64,000 nucleotides of DNA, taken from contig NZ_LT608315.1 of assembly GCF_900095825.1 (NCBI RefSeq), forward strand, positions 1,724,311 through 1,788,310, read 5' to 3'. This DNA comes from Acidaminococcus massiliensis. Its GTDB lineage: Bacteria; Bacillota; Negativicutes; Acidaminococcales; Acidaminococcaceae. The notes under the pieces were generated by a model, which was not told the DNA's origin, did no database searches, and saw nothing but the letters and a program-made list of their open reading frames with translations. This document shows positions 51,304 through 59,525 of the stretch, piece after piece (the first letter of the stretch is position 1; each line of letters starts with the position of its first letter). The position numbers were made by a program, and so were the translations under genes.

Positions 51304-51414
51304 AGCCGAATCACAGCAATGTGAACGGGGGAACCAAAGTGGGGTTAATTTCTTCGGAATAGGGCATCTCGACCCGCACCCGGCAGCTAACTTCGTAGGC
51401 GTAATCGAGAGGAT
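51304..51414 (+). promoter_or_regulatory. c-di-AMP (ydaO/yuaA) riboswitch
   Basis: Conserved core segments are in order and nearly intact: AACGGGGGAACCAAAGTGGGG, TTAATTTCTTCGGAATAGGG, CATCTCGACCCGCACCCG, GCAGCTAACTTCGTAGGCG and GAGAGGATG. In characterised examples c-di-AMP binding turns off genes for cell-wall hydrolases and potassium or osmolyte transport. Here the downstream gene encodes an NlpC/P60 hydrolase. No separate terminator is obvious; the aptamer 3' end abuts the coding start, which suggests control of translation initiation. Confidence 0.93.
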
Positions 51415-52137
51415 GTGTTTATTATATTTAGGAGGATGATGCTTGGCGTAGTGCTGGCAGCGGCTACCACCGCAGCAGTGGCATTACCTGCGCAGAACGT
51501 ATTTGCCAGTTTCAAACAAGGTCAGTCGGGACCGGAAGTAGCGGCCATCCAGGAGCAGCTCCTGATGGAAGGCTACGATATCGGGATCCCTGACGGGGTG
51601 TATGGCGCCCGGACCGTGGCTGCTGTGAAAAAGTATCAGGCCAGCATGGGCCTGGCAGCGGACGGCGTAATCGGGAACTTCACCTACAAAAAGCTCATGG
51701 GCAAGGAAATGCCCACCCACCGCACCCTGCATTCCAATCGGAATTACGGCAGCAGCTATGGGTATGGCAGCAGCACCGCCAGAGCATTGATCAGCACCGC
51801 ATATGACTATGTGGGGGTGCCTTATGTATTCGGGGGGACCACTCCCTGGGGCTTTGACTGTTCCGGATATACCCAGTATGTATTCCGGCAGATGGGGATC
51901 GAAATCCCCCGGACGGCAGATGCCCAGTACTATGCGTACCCGAAAGTATCTTCCAGTGAACTGGAACCAGGTGATCTGGTCTTTTTTGAAACCTATGAAC
52001 CGGGACCTTCCCACTGCGGCATCTACATCGGCAACGGCCAGATGCTCCAGGCAGGAAGCAGCACCGGTGTCACCGTATCCAATGTGTTCAGCGGGTACTG
52101 GGGCGCAAGATATATCGGAGCGGCAAGAGTCCTCTAA
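51415..52137 (+). CDS. NlpC/P60 cell-wall hydrolase with peptidoglycan-binding domain
   Basis: 240 residues: signal peptide (cleavage after QNVFA, about residue 31), a PG_binding_1 domain at about 33-95 (GQSGPEVAAIQEQLLMEGYD, DGVYGARTVAAVKKYQ), a Ser/Gly/Tyr-rich linker, then NlpC/P60 with catalytic C149 (GFDCSGYTQY) and H200 (PSHCGIYIGNG). The start is uncertain. GTG 51415 gives a good charged signal-peptide N-terminus but sits against the riboswitch; ATG 51436/51439 lie directly after AGGAGG. It should cut peptidoglycan stem peptides outside the cytoplasm. Confidence 0.9.
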   Translation: MFIIFRRMMLGVVLAAATTAAVALPAQNVFASFKQGQSGPEVAAIQEQLLMEGYDIGIPDGVYGARTVAAVKKYQASMGLAADGVIGNFTYKKLMGKEMPTHRTLHSNRNYGSSYGYGSSTARALISTAYDYVGVPYVFGGTTPWGFDCSGYTQYVFRQMGIEIPRTADAQYYAYPKVSSSELEPGDLVFFETYEPGPSHCGIYIGNGQMLQAGSSTGVTVSNVFSGYWGARYIGAARVL

Positions 52138-52145
52138 TGCCGTCG

Positions 52146-52182
52146 ACCCACCAGGGCAGGAAGCCTGGTGGGTATTTTTTTA
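52146..52182 (+). terminator. Intrinsic terminator of the NlpC gene
   Basis: Stem ACCCACCAGG / CCTGGTGGGT with loop GCAGGAAG, then ATTTTTTT. It is not of the shared GGGGCTGTTGC family. Confidence 0.9.
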
Positions 52183-52191
52183 TATTCATGG

Positions 52192-52197
52192 TATAAT
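52192..52197 (+). promoter_or_regulatory. -10 box of the small FPD-repeat gene
   Basis: TATAAT just after the terminator; no clear -35 box. The leader to the ATG at 52243 is about 40 bases. Confidence 0.5.
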
Positions 52198-52242
52198 GGG
52201 GTCATAAGGACAGAAAATTCACGCAGCAGAGGAGGAATCGGG

Positions 52243-52581
52243 ATGAAAAAGACAACAGGGAAGATGGCGGTGCTCCTTGCCTGTATCTGCAGCCTGCTGT
52301 GGGCTACGGCGGCCCTGGCTTCCTCGGCGGTAGGGGAAGACGGCACCTTCAACGGGATCCGGCTGGCGGGCAAAGTGCGGGTGGTGGAATACAACCCAGA
52401 TATCAAGGTGCAGGTGGTGACCAGTTTCCCGGATCTGAAAGTGAAAGTGGTGGACCATTTCCCGTCGGAAATCGGGGAATGGCAGTTCGTGGAGTATGGC
52501 GAAGATTTCACCATCCAGTTCGTGACCAGCTTCCCGGATATCCGGATCAAGTATGTCACCAGTTTCCCGGGGCTGCCGTAA
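52243..52581 (+). CDS. Small exported protein with V-T-S-F-P-D repeats
   Basis: 112 residues. ATG 52243 follows GAGGAGGAA. The signal peptide ends near AALASS. The mature part consists of near-regular short repeats: VQVVTSFPDLKVKVVDHFP, IQFVTSFPDIRIKYV and VTSFPG, an alternating beta-strand pattern broken by FPD/FPG turns. Such a chain could form a beta-solenoid or a repetitive sheet. I do not recognise a characterised family. It stands alone between two terminator-like regions. Confidence 0.7.
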   Translation: MKKTTGKMAVLLACICSLLWATAALASSAVGEDGTFNGIRLAGKVRVVEYNPDIKVQVVTSFPDLKVKVVDHFPSEIGEWQFVEYGEDFTIQFVTSFPDIRIKYVTSFPGLP

Positions 52582-52587
52582 AAAGCG

Positions 52588-52625
52588 GGAAGCGTGCAGA
52601 GTAAAGTGTAAAGAAGGAAGAGAGA
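52588..52625. repeat. Degenerate GAAGCGTGCAGAGTAAAGTG repeat
   Basis: Purine-rich repeat with GCAGAGTAAAGTGTAAAG units between two genes. It resembles the arrays at 7395-7419 and 20634-20663, but is more degenerate. Confidence 0.4.
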
Positions 52626-52626
52626 A

Positions 52627-53616
52627 ATGCCATTCCATCTGATCCATGCAGATATCACGAAATTGGATACGGACGCCATTGTCAATGCGGCCAACTCCCA
52701 GCTCCTGGCGGGAAGCGGGGTGTGCGGGGCCATCTTCCGGGCAGCGGGTACCCGGGCAGAGGAGCTCCAGAGAGAATGCCTGGCAAAGGCTCCCTGTCCC
52801 ACAGGACATTCAGTTCTGACCGGCAGTTACGGGCTCCCAGCCCGGTACATCATCCATACGGTGGGCCCCATCTGGCAGGGCGGGAACCAGGGAGAAGAAG
52901 CCCTCCTGGCCAGCTGCTACCGTTCTGCTTTGACCCTGGCCTGGGAAGCCCACTGCCGTTCCATTGCTTTTCCCTTGATTTCTTCCGGCATCTTCGGCTA
53001 TCCCAAAAGGGCAGCCCTCCTGACCGCCCGGGAAGCCATCACCCAGTTCCTGGAGGACCATGAAGAAATGGAGGTCTATCTGGCTCTCCTGGACCGGAGT
53101 GCCGTGGAGCTGGGGGAGAAGCTGGAAAAGGGACTGGAGCATTTTGTCGACACCTACTGCCGGCCGGATAGCAGGAAGAGAGGGCAGACGGAAATCGTTG
53201 TCGAGGCCTTCCAGGTGCTGTCTCTGGAGCATGCCCTGCCATCCGCGCCTTCCCGTTCTCTGGAAGACGATGTGAAGCATCTGACGGAAAGTTTCAGCCG
53301 GCAGCTTTTACGGCTCATCGATCAAAAGCATTATGATGATGTGGAAGTGTACAAACGGGCCAATATGGACCGGAAATTGTTCTCCAAGATCCGCAGCAAC
53401 CCAGGGTATCAGCCCAAGAAGAAAACGGTCCTGGCACTGGCTGTAGCCCTTCGTCTGACGGTGGAAGAGACCCAGGAATTCCTGGAAAGTGCCGGTTATG
53501 CCCTTTCTTCCAGCCGGGAAATGGATGTGATCGTCCGGTATTTCCTGGAGAAGGGCCAATATGATATCTATACCATCAATGCAGCCTTGTTCCGGTACGG
53601 CCAGCCCGAGCTGTAA
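52627..53616 (+). CDS. Macro-domain protein with C-terminal helical domain
   Basis: 329 residues. N-terminal macro domain (about 1-165) with the ADP-ribose site IHADITKLDTDAIVNAANSQ and GSGVCGAIFRAAG, then GSYGLPARYIIHTVGP and PLISSGIFGYP. It probably binds or hydrolyses ADP-ribose, its conjugates or O-acetyl-ADP-ribose. The C-terminal region (about 215-329) includes VEVYKRANMDRKLFSKIRSN, ALAVALRLTVEETQEFLESA and YFLEKGQYDIYTINAALF, a recurrent bacterial helical domain of unknown role with a helix-turn-helix look. It precedes a vWA gene by 77 bases. Confidence 0.88.
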   Translation: MPFHLIHADITKLDTDAIVNAANSQLLAGSGVCGAIFRAAGTRAEELQRECLAKAPCPTGHSVLTGSYGLPARYIIHTVGPIWQGGNQGEEALLASCYRSALTLAWEAHCRSIAFPLISSGIFGYPKRAALLTAREAITQFLEDHEEMEVYLALLDRSAVELGEKLEKGLEHFVDTYCRPDSRKRGQTEIVVEAFQVLSLEHALPSAPSRSLEDDVKHLTESFSRQLLRLIDQKHYDDVEVYKRANMDRKLFSKIRSNPGYQPKKKTVLALAVALRLTVEETQEFLESAGYALSSSREMDVIVRYFLEKGQYDIYTINAALFRYGQPEL

Positions 53617-53693
53617 ATGTCGCCTGCCAGGCGACCCAAAGGCCTCCTGTTCCTGCTACACTGGAACCAGCAGAAAACAAGGAGGTCTTCGTC

Positions 53694-54336
53694 ATGAAAG
53701 ATTTTGCAGAATTGGTTTGTATCTTGGATAAGAGCGGCTCCATGAGCGGGTTGGAAAAGGAGACACTGGGCGGCTTCAATGGGTTCCTGGAAAAGCAGCA
53801 GGCCATGGAAGGGGAAGCCGTCCTGACCACGGTGCTGTTTTCCGATGACATCCAGGTGCTCCATGACCGCTGTCCTGTCAAAGGAGTACGTCCCCTGACA
53901 GGCCGGGATTATGAGCCGGAAGGATGCACGGCACTTTTGGATGCCCTGGGCAAAACGCTGACCCAGGTGCGGGAGAATCAGCGGTCGGCTGGTCCCAGCC
54001 TTCCGGCCGGAGCGGACCATCGTGGTGGTGATCACCGATGGGATGGAAAATGCCAGCAGGGAGTATACCCTGGACCGGGTACGGAAACTGATCGCCCAGC
54101 GCAAAGAAGCCGGGTGGGAATTCCTGTTCCTGGGGGCCAATATGGATGCGGTGGCAGAAGCTGCCAAAGTGGGCCTGGATGCCAATGATGCTGCCAACTA
54201 TGTGAGTGACGCCAAGGGCAGCGGGCTGGCTTACAACACGGTGGGAGAAACGGTCCAGTTCCTGCGCCAGGGAGGCCGGCGGACCGATGCTTCCTGGAAA
54301 AGAGATCTGGAAAGCTATCACGGGAAAGGACACTGA
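53694..54336 (+). pseudogene. von Willebrand factor A domain protein, frameshifted
   Basis: The ATG at 53694 follows AAGGAGG. The N-terminus has a complete MIDAS motif LDKSGSMSG (D12, S14, S16), then LFSDDIQVLH and DYEPEGCTALLDALG. The frame breaks around 53960-53995. The second half, RTIVVVITDGMENASREYT to SYHGKGH, continues one base out of frame to 54336. Dropping one base gives a 213-residue cytoplasmic vWA protein. It could be a metal-dependent binding partner of the macro-domain protein. The gene is damaged or holds a sequencing error. Confidence 0.8.
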
Positions 54337-54387
54337 AAGAGGCAGTCTTGGATCTTTGCCATCTGACGGTTTTTGGAGAAAATTTCC

Positions 54388-54415
54388 TTGACAAAGTTTT
54401 TGCCGGTGGTATAAT
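54388..54415 (+). promoter_or_regulatory. Promoter of the thrS leader
   Basis: TTGACA (54388-54393), 16-base spacer, TATAAT (54410-54415): the best consensus promoter in the window. Confidence 0.85.
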
Positions 54416-54421
54416 GTAAAC

Positions 54422-54662
54422 AATTTCAAAAACCCATGGTGATGATAAGGACAACCTGTCAGGGTCACAGTACAGAGAAGCCCGGTAGCTGAGAAGGGCC
54501 TGGAAACAAATGACAGTCAACCACCTTTGAGCCATCTGCTGAACCAAGTAGGCAAGATCGTATGTCCTGCGTTAAAGGATGCCGAGAGGATCCGGTCTTC
54601 CGGATCAATGAGGGTGGAACCGCGAGCTTATGGCCCGTCCCTTTGTGGGGCGGGTCTTTTTC
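54422..54662 (+). promoter_or_regulatory. Threonine T-box leader
   Basis: T-box riboswitch upstream of thrS. The specifier loop reads TCA-ACC-ACCTTTGAG, with ACC (Thr) at 54520-54522. The T-box AGGGTGGAACCGCG is at 54611-54624. The terminator GGCCCGTCCC/GGGGCGGGTC with T5 is at 54632-54662. Uncharged tRNA-Thr should stabilise the antiterminator and allow thrS transcription. Confidence 0.93.
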
Positions 54663-54707
54663 TATGTCCGTCCTGATCTTGCTGGGAATACAAGGAGGAA
54701 ATCAGAT

Positions 54708-56618
54708 ATGTCTAGCATCAAAGTCAGCCTGCCCGACGGCAGCGTGAAAGAATTCGAATCCGGCAGCTCCTTGCTGTCCATTGCCAAGAGCCTGAACCAG
54801 AAACTGGGGAAGACCGCACTCCTGGCCAAAGTAGATGGGGAAAACAAAGACCTGAGCGATACCCTGGATCATGATGCCAAAGTGGAATTCATTACCCCGG
54901 ACAGCGAAGAAGGGCTCCATGCCATCCGCCATACGGCCTCCCATGTGATGGCCCAGGCCATCCAGCATCTGTTCCCGGGCACCAAGTTCGCCATCGGGCC
55001 GGCCATTGAAAAGGGCTTCTACTACGACCTGGACAGCGACCATGTGTTCACGCCGGAAGATCTGCGGGCCATTGAAAAAGAAATGAGCAAGATCATCAAG
55101 GCCAACTATCCCCTGGTCCGGAAAGAACTGCCCAGAGCGGAAGCCCTGGCCAAATTCAAGGCTGAAGATGAACCTTACAAAGTGGAACTGATCGAAGACC
55201 TGCCGGAAGATGCCGTAATCAGCACCTACACCCAGGGAGACTTCACGGACCTGTGCGCCGGCCCTCACTGCCCGTCTACCGGCCGGGTGAAAGCCTTCAA
55301 GCTCATGAGCATCGCCGGTGCCTACTGGCGGGGAGATGAGCACAACAAGATGCTCCAGCGGATCTACGGTACGGCCTTTGCCAGCAAGGAAGACCTGGAA
55401 GCTTACCTGCACATGCTGGAAGAAGCGGAAAAACGCGACCACCGGAAATTGGGCAAACAACTGGGCCTGTTCATGCTCAGCGATTACGGTCCTGGGTTCC
55501 CCTTCTTCCTGCCCAACGGCATGATCATCCGGAACACCCTGATCGACTACTGGAGAGAAGTGCATCGCAAATACGGCTACCAGGAAGTCATGACCCCCAT
55601 GATCATGAACCGGCAGCTGTGGGAAACGTCCGGCCACTGGGATCATTACAAAGAAAACATGTACTTCACCAAAATCGATGGGGAAGATTACGCCATCAAA
55701 CCCATGAACTGCCCCGGCGGCATGCTGGTCTATGCCAACGAACCCCATTCCTATAAGGAACTGCCTCTGCGGGTAGGTGAACTGGGCCTGGTGCACCGGC
55801 ATGAACTGTCCGGCGCCCTCCACGGGCTGTTCCGGGTCCGCTGCTTTACCCAGGACGATGCCCACATCTTCATGATGCCCAACCAGATCGAAGACGTGAT
55901 CCAAGAAACCATCCGTCTGTTCGACGAAGTATACGCCACCTTCGGCCTGACCTACCATGCAGAACTGTCCACCCGTCCGGACAACTCCATGGGAGACGAT
56001 GCTACTTGGGAAATGACCACCAGCGCCCTGCGGAAAGCCATGGATGATTTCGGCCTGAAGTATTCCATCAACGAAGGGGACGGCGCCTTCTACGGCCCGA
56101 AGATCGATTTCCATCTGAAGGATTCCATCGGCCGGACCTGGCAGTGCGGCACCATCCAGCTGGATATGCTGCTGCCGGAAAAATTCAACCTGACTTATAC
56201 CGGGGAAGACGGCCAGAAACACCGTCCTGTGATGATCCACCGGGTGGTATACGGATCCATCGAACGGTTCATCGGCATCCTGATCGAGAACTACGCCGGC
56301 GCATTCCCGGCCTGGCTGGCTCCGGAACAGGTCCGGGTGATGCCCATTACGGACAAATACAACGAATACGCCAAACAGATCGTGGATAAACTGGAAAGCC
56401 AGAAGATCCGCGCCCATCTGGACGACCGGAACGAAAAGATCGGCTACAAGATCCGGGAAGCCCAGGTGAAGAAAGTTCCCTACATGCTGATCGTAGGCGA
56501 AAAAGAAGTGGAAAGCGGAACAGTTTCCGTCCGCAGCCGGGACAACGGCGAACAGGGAGCCATGGCGGTGGACGAATTCATCGCTAAACTCCAAGACGAA
56601 ATCAAGAATCGGAAGTAA
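54708..56618 (+). CDS. thrS: Threonyl-tRNA synthetase
   Basis: A 636-residue class II synthetase. TGS domain at about 1-60 (IKVSLPDGSVKEFESG), second additional domain with HTASHVMAQAIQHLFPGTKF (editing HxxxH) and DLCAGPHCPSTGRVKAFKL. In the core, MMLI-like motif 1 region, LVHRHELSGALHGLFRVRCF (motif 2), VYGSIERFIGILIENYAGAF (motif 3), then the anticodon-binding domain. The ATG at 54708 follows AAGGAGGAA; the more upstream codons overlap the terminator. Length is normal. Confidence 0.97.
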   Translation: MSSIKVSLPDGSVKEFESGSSLLSIAKSLNQKLGKTALLAKVDGENKDLSDTLDHDAKVEFITPDSEEGLHAIRHTASHVMAQAIQHLFPGTKFAIGPAIEKGFYYDLDSDHVFTPEDLRAIEKEMSKIIKANYPLVRKELPRAEALAKFKAEDEPYKVELIEDLPEDAVISTYTQGDFTDLCAGPHCPSTGRVKAFKLMSIAGAYWRGDEHNKMLQRIYGTAFASKEDLEAYLHMLEEAEKRDHRKLGKQLGLFMLSDYGPGFPFFLPNGMIIRNTLIDYWREVHRKYGYQEVMTPMIMNRQLWETSGHWDHYKENMYFTKIDGEDYAIKPMNCPGGMLVYANEPHSYKELPLRVGELGLVHRHELSGALHGLFRVRCFTQDDAHIFMMPNQIEDVIQETIRLFDEVYATFGLTYHAELSTRPDNSMGDDATWEMTTSALRKAMDDFGLKYSINEGDGAFYGPKIDFHLKDSIGRTWQCGTIQLDMLLPEKFNLTYTGEDGQKHRPVMIHRVVYGSIERFIGILIENYAGAFPAWLAPEQVRVMPITDKYNEYAKQIVDKLESQKIRAHLDDRNEKIGYKIREAQVKKVPYMLIVGEKEVESGTVSVRSRDNGEQGAMAVDEFIAKLQDEIKNRK

Positions 56619-56624
56619 GGAAAT

Positions 56625-56659
56625 GGGGTGCTGTACGTTTTGTGCAGCACCCTCTTTTT
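56625..56659. terminator. Terminator of the shared family, after thrS
   Basis: Stem GGGTGCTGTAC / GTGCAGCACCC with loop GTTTT and a T5 tail. Confidence 0.85.
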
Positions 56660-56710
56660 GTCGGCAGCTAACGGACGGAGGGAAAAATCTGCCTTTTGAT
56701 AAAAATATGA

Positions 56711-56739
56711 TTGACTTACTAGGAATTTAATGGTAAAGT
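56711..56739 (+). promoter_or_regulatory. Promoter of the second T-box leader
   Basis: TTGACT (56711-56716), 17-base spacer, TAAAGT (56734-56739); start near 56746. Confidence 0.6.
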
Positions 56740-56775
56740 AAGAGCCATACAAGAAAACATATTAATTCACTATGA

Positions 56776-57036
56776 AAAGAGAGAGTAATCCTGTGAAGCC
56801 GTTACAGAGAGCCCTGTTGCTGAAAGAGGGTACGGTGGATGGGATGAAAGTGCCTCTTGGAGTGCGCAATCCGAACAGGTCCGCTTCAGTAGGAAAGCCG
56901 GGGGATGCCCGTTACAGTGTCTACGGTATCCGGCTTCGGCCGCGTACCTGATGAGGTCCGGCTGGCGACAGCCGGATGAATATGGGTGGTATCACGGAAC
57001 TTCCGTCCCAAACGGGGATGGAAGTTCCTTTTTTTA
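56776..57036 (+). promoter_or_regulatory. T-box leader with UGC (Cys) specifier
   Basis: Stem I begins GAGAGAGTAATCCTGTGAAG and ACAGAGAGCCCTGTTGCTGA, typical of T-boxes. The specifier region aligns with that of the thrS leader: TGC at 56851-56853 is followed by CTCTTGGAG where thrS has ACC followed by ACCTTTGAG. The T-box TGGGTGGTATCACGG is at 56983-56997. Terminator GGAACTTCC/GGAAGTTCC with T7 is at 56996-57035. It predicts induction on cysteine starvation of the DUF1847 and ABC-transporter genes. Confidence 0.8.
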
Positions 57037-57054
57037 TCCAAGGAGGCGAGTCAT

Positions 57055-57672
57055 ATGTTGGGAAATTGTGCAAACTGCAGCTGCTGCCATATCTGTGCTG
57101 CCAAGGGAATCAGTTGTACTCCGGTGGACAAGGAGAAAGTCCTGGCCCAGTATACGGAAGAAGAACGGAAAATCATGGAAGCGGCCGCTTATGTAGAAGC
57201 CACTTTCTATATGCAGTATACCCGTATTCAGGAAACGGCAGAGTTCGCCCGCCAGATGGGGTACACCAAGATCGGCCTGGCTTTCTGTATCGGGATCAGT
57301 GACGAGGCGAAACTGCTGGAAGCCTATTTCACCCAAGAAGGCTTCCAAGTCACCTCCGTCTGCTGCAAGAATTGTGGGATTTCCAAAGACATCCTTGGAC
57401 TGAAAAAAGTCCATCCGGAACGCAGGGTGGAAAGCATGTGCAATCCCAAGAACCAAGCGGCCTTGATGAATGAAGCCGGCTGCCAATTGTTTGTTTCCGC
57501 CGGGCTCTGTGTAGGTCACGATGCCATATTCGCCCGAAACTGCCAAGGACCGGTCACCACACTGGTGGTCAAGGATCGGGTCCTGAACCACAGCCCGTTG
57601 GGAGCCATTTATTCCAAATATTGGAGGAACAAACTGGGAATCAACGGAGACAATACAAAAAGCGGAATCTAA
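57055..57672 (+). CDS. DUF1847 cysteine-rich protein
   Basis: A 205-residue cytoplasmic protein. The N-terminus has a cysteine cluster NCANCSCCHICAAKGISC, with more Cys in VCCKNCG, SMCNP, AGC and SAGLCVGHD, suggesting an iron-sulfur cluster or metal site. YTKIGLAFCIGISDEAKLLE and VTTLVVKDRVLNHSPLGAIY are typical of DUF1847. The function is unknown. It is the first gene after the Cys T-box and starts an apparent operon with an ABC transporter, pointing to sulfur or cysteine metabolism. ATG 57055 follows AAGGAGG. Confidence 0.9.
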   Translation: MLGNCANCSCCHICAAKGISCTPVDKEKVLAQYTEEERKIMEAAAYVEATFYMQYTRIQETAEFARQMGYTKIGLAFCIGISDEAKLLEAYFTQEGFQVTSVCCKNCGISKDILGLKKVHPERRVESMCNPKNQAALMNEAGCQLFVSAGLCVGHDAIFARNCQGPVTTLVVKDRVLNHSPLGAIYSKYWRNKLGINGDNTKSGI

Positions 57673-57702
57673 GGAAGCCTTTCCTGAAAGGAGGAAGAAA
57701 CC

Positions 57703-58710
57703 ATGAGTCAAGAAATTTCTGCGGCGGCACCCTATACCCTGGAAGAAGATAGGAACCAGCTCCATCGTTTTTTCCGCTGGCTGCTGCCGGCAGTGAGCGC
57801 CGGGGCTGCTGCGGCGGCAGATTTGGCACTGCCCCGGGACCTGGAGCAGGCGCCGGTGGAGCATCCCTATTTTGCCTGGCTCCTGCTGCTGAGCCTGGCC
57901 CTCTATTTGGCCGCGTCCGCCCTGGGGCAGAAAGTTCCCCGCGTGAAAGCCAGGGTGGACCATCTGGCCCCTTTGTATGCAGGCATTACCCTGCTGTTGA
58001 ACTTGCTGAATCTTTTGACTGCCAAGCTGGGTCTGCTGCCAGTATTGTATTTCCCAGCCATGGACCGGGTCCTAGCTGTGTTGGCAGGAGATCCTGTCTA
58101 TCTGCTGAAATGCATGGCCTATTCTTACCGGCTGCTGTTTTTGGGCTGGTTCTTCGGGGCACTGGTGGGGATTTCCACTGGGATCCTGCTGGGGTTCTCT
58201 AAAGCCGCCAATTATTGGATCTGGCCTTTTATCCGCAGCATCGGTCCCATCCCTTCAACCGCCTGGATTCCCCTGGTACTGGTAGCATTCCCTTCTGTGG
58301 TATCAGGAAGCGCTTTCCTGATTGCCCTGTCCGTGTGGTTTCCCACTACCGTCCTGACCGCCAGCGGCATCGCCAATACCAGGAATTCTTATTTTGAAGT
58401 GGCAGTCACCTTGGGGGCTGGCCGCTGGTACCAGATCCGGAAAGTGGGGATTCCAGCTGCTATGCCCAGTGTTTTTCTTGGTTTGTTCAACGGGACCACC
58501 GCTTCTTTCATTACCCTGGTCACGGCGGAGATGCTGGGGGCCAAATACGGTCTTGGCTGGTATGTGAACTGGCAGAAGGAAATGATGGCCTATGCAAATG
58601 TGTATGCGGGACTGATCCTTATCGCCGTCAGTTTCTTCCTGATCATCACTGGTTTATTCAAGATCCGTGATCGGATCCTTGTGTGGCAGAAAGGAGTGAT
58701 CAAATGGTAG
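57703..58710 (+). CDS. ABC transporter permease, NitT/TauT type
   Basis: A 335-residue inner-membrane protein with about eight helices. The C-terminal BPD_transp_1 region shows the EAA loop VAVTLGAGRWYQIRKVGIPA and GLFNGTTASFITLVTAEMLG, as in SsuC/TauC permeases. The N-terminal 100 residues add two extra helices. ATG 57703 follows AAAGGAGG. It overlaps the ATPase gene. Confidence 0.9.
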   Translation: MSQEISAAAPYTLEEDRNQLHRFFRWLLPAVSAGAAAAADLALPRDLEQAPVEHPYFAWLLLLSLALYLAASALGQKVPRVKARVDHLAPLYAGITLLLNLLNLLTAKLGLLPVLYFPAMDRVLAVLAGDPVYLLKCMAYSYRLLFLGWFFGALVGISTGILLGFSKAANYWIWPFIRSIGPIPSTAWIPLVLVAFPSVVSGSAFLIALSVWFPTTVLTASGIANTRNSYFEVAVTLGAGRWYQIRKVGIPAAMPSVFLGLFNGTTASFITLVTAEMLGAKYGLGWYVNWQKEMMAYANVYAGLILIAVSFFLIITGLFKIRDRILVWQKGVIKW

Positions 58711-59483
58711 GCAGTCTGCAGATCCAGGCCCTCAGCCGTTACTTTCCCCAGGAAGGGAAGGAGGGGGTCCAAGCATTGGCAAAGGTATCCCTGGATATCC
58801 AGCCTGGGTCCTTCGTATCCCTTATCGGCCCCTCTGGATGCGGAAAATCTACTTTGCTGCGGATGATTTCCGGATTGGATCACCCGGATGAAGGCCAGGT
58901 CTTTCTGGACGGAAAGAAAGTGACCGGGCCGGGCGCTGACAGGGGATTCATGTTCCAGGAGCATAATCTGTTCCCCTGGATGGATATCTACGACAATGTG
59001 GCTTTCGGGCTTCGAGCCCGGAACCTGTACAAAGGCCATGAACAGGAAGTGGACCGGATCCTGGAGCTGGTGGGGTTGGCCGATTTCCGCCATTCCTACC
59101 CGCATCAGCTTTCCGGGGGCATGTGCCAGCGGGCTTCTCTGGCAAGAGCTCTGGTGGGCAGGCCCAAGGTCCTGCTGCTGGATGAACCGCTGGGGGCCCT
59201 GGATGCCTTCACCCGGATGAACATCCAGGACGAGATCCAGCGAATCTGGAAACAGGAACATATGACCATGATCATGGTGACACACGATGTGGAAGAAGCC
59301 GTGTATCTGTCGGATGTGATTGTGGTCATGTCCCCCCGGCCGGGAAGGATCCTGAAAACCCTCCAAGTGGATCTGGGACGGCCCCGAGACCGGAGTTCCC
59401 AGGATTTTTTCCAATACAGTTCGGAAGTCCTCCGGATCCTCCATTACGGAGGCAACCGGCCAGAACCGGAGTTCATCATCTGA
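58704..59483 (+). CDS. ABC transporter ATP-binding protein, NitT/TauT type
   Basis: A 259-residue ATPase. Walker A GPSGCGKSTLLRMISGL, Q-loop FMFQEHNLFPWMD, signature LSGGMCQRASLARAL, Walker B VLLLDEPLGALDAFTR and H-loop TMIMVTHDVEEAVYLSD are intact, close to SsuB/TauB. ATG 58704 lies within the permease end. It powers uptake with the permease before and the binding protein after it. Confidence 0.93.
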   Translation: MVGSLQIQALSRYFPQEGKEGVQALAKVSLDIQPGSFVSLIGPSGCGKSTLLRMISGLDHPDEGQVFLDGKKVTGPGADRGFMFQEHNLFPWMDIYDNVAFGLRARNLYKGHEQEVDRILELVGLADFRHSYPHQLSGGMCQRASLARALVGRPKVLLLDEPLGALDAFTRMNIQDEIQRIWKQEHMTMIMVTHDVEEAVYLSDVIVVMSPRPGRILKTLQVDLGRPRDRSSQDFFQYSSEVLRILHYGGNRPEPEFII

Positions 59484-59525
59484 TCGACCGCAAAAAATCA
59501 GCAGTATGAAAGGAAGTGTTCCCCC

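Noticed and set aside
52243-52581. CRISPR-like or tandem DNA repeat
   Set aside because: The repeats are at protein level within a coding frame with ribosome-binding site and signal peptide; the DNA copies diverge.
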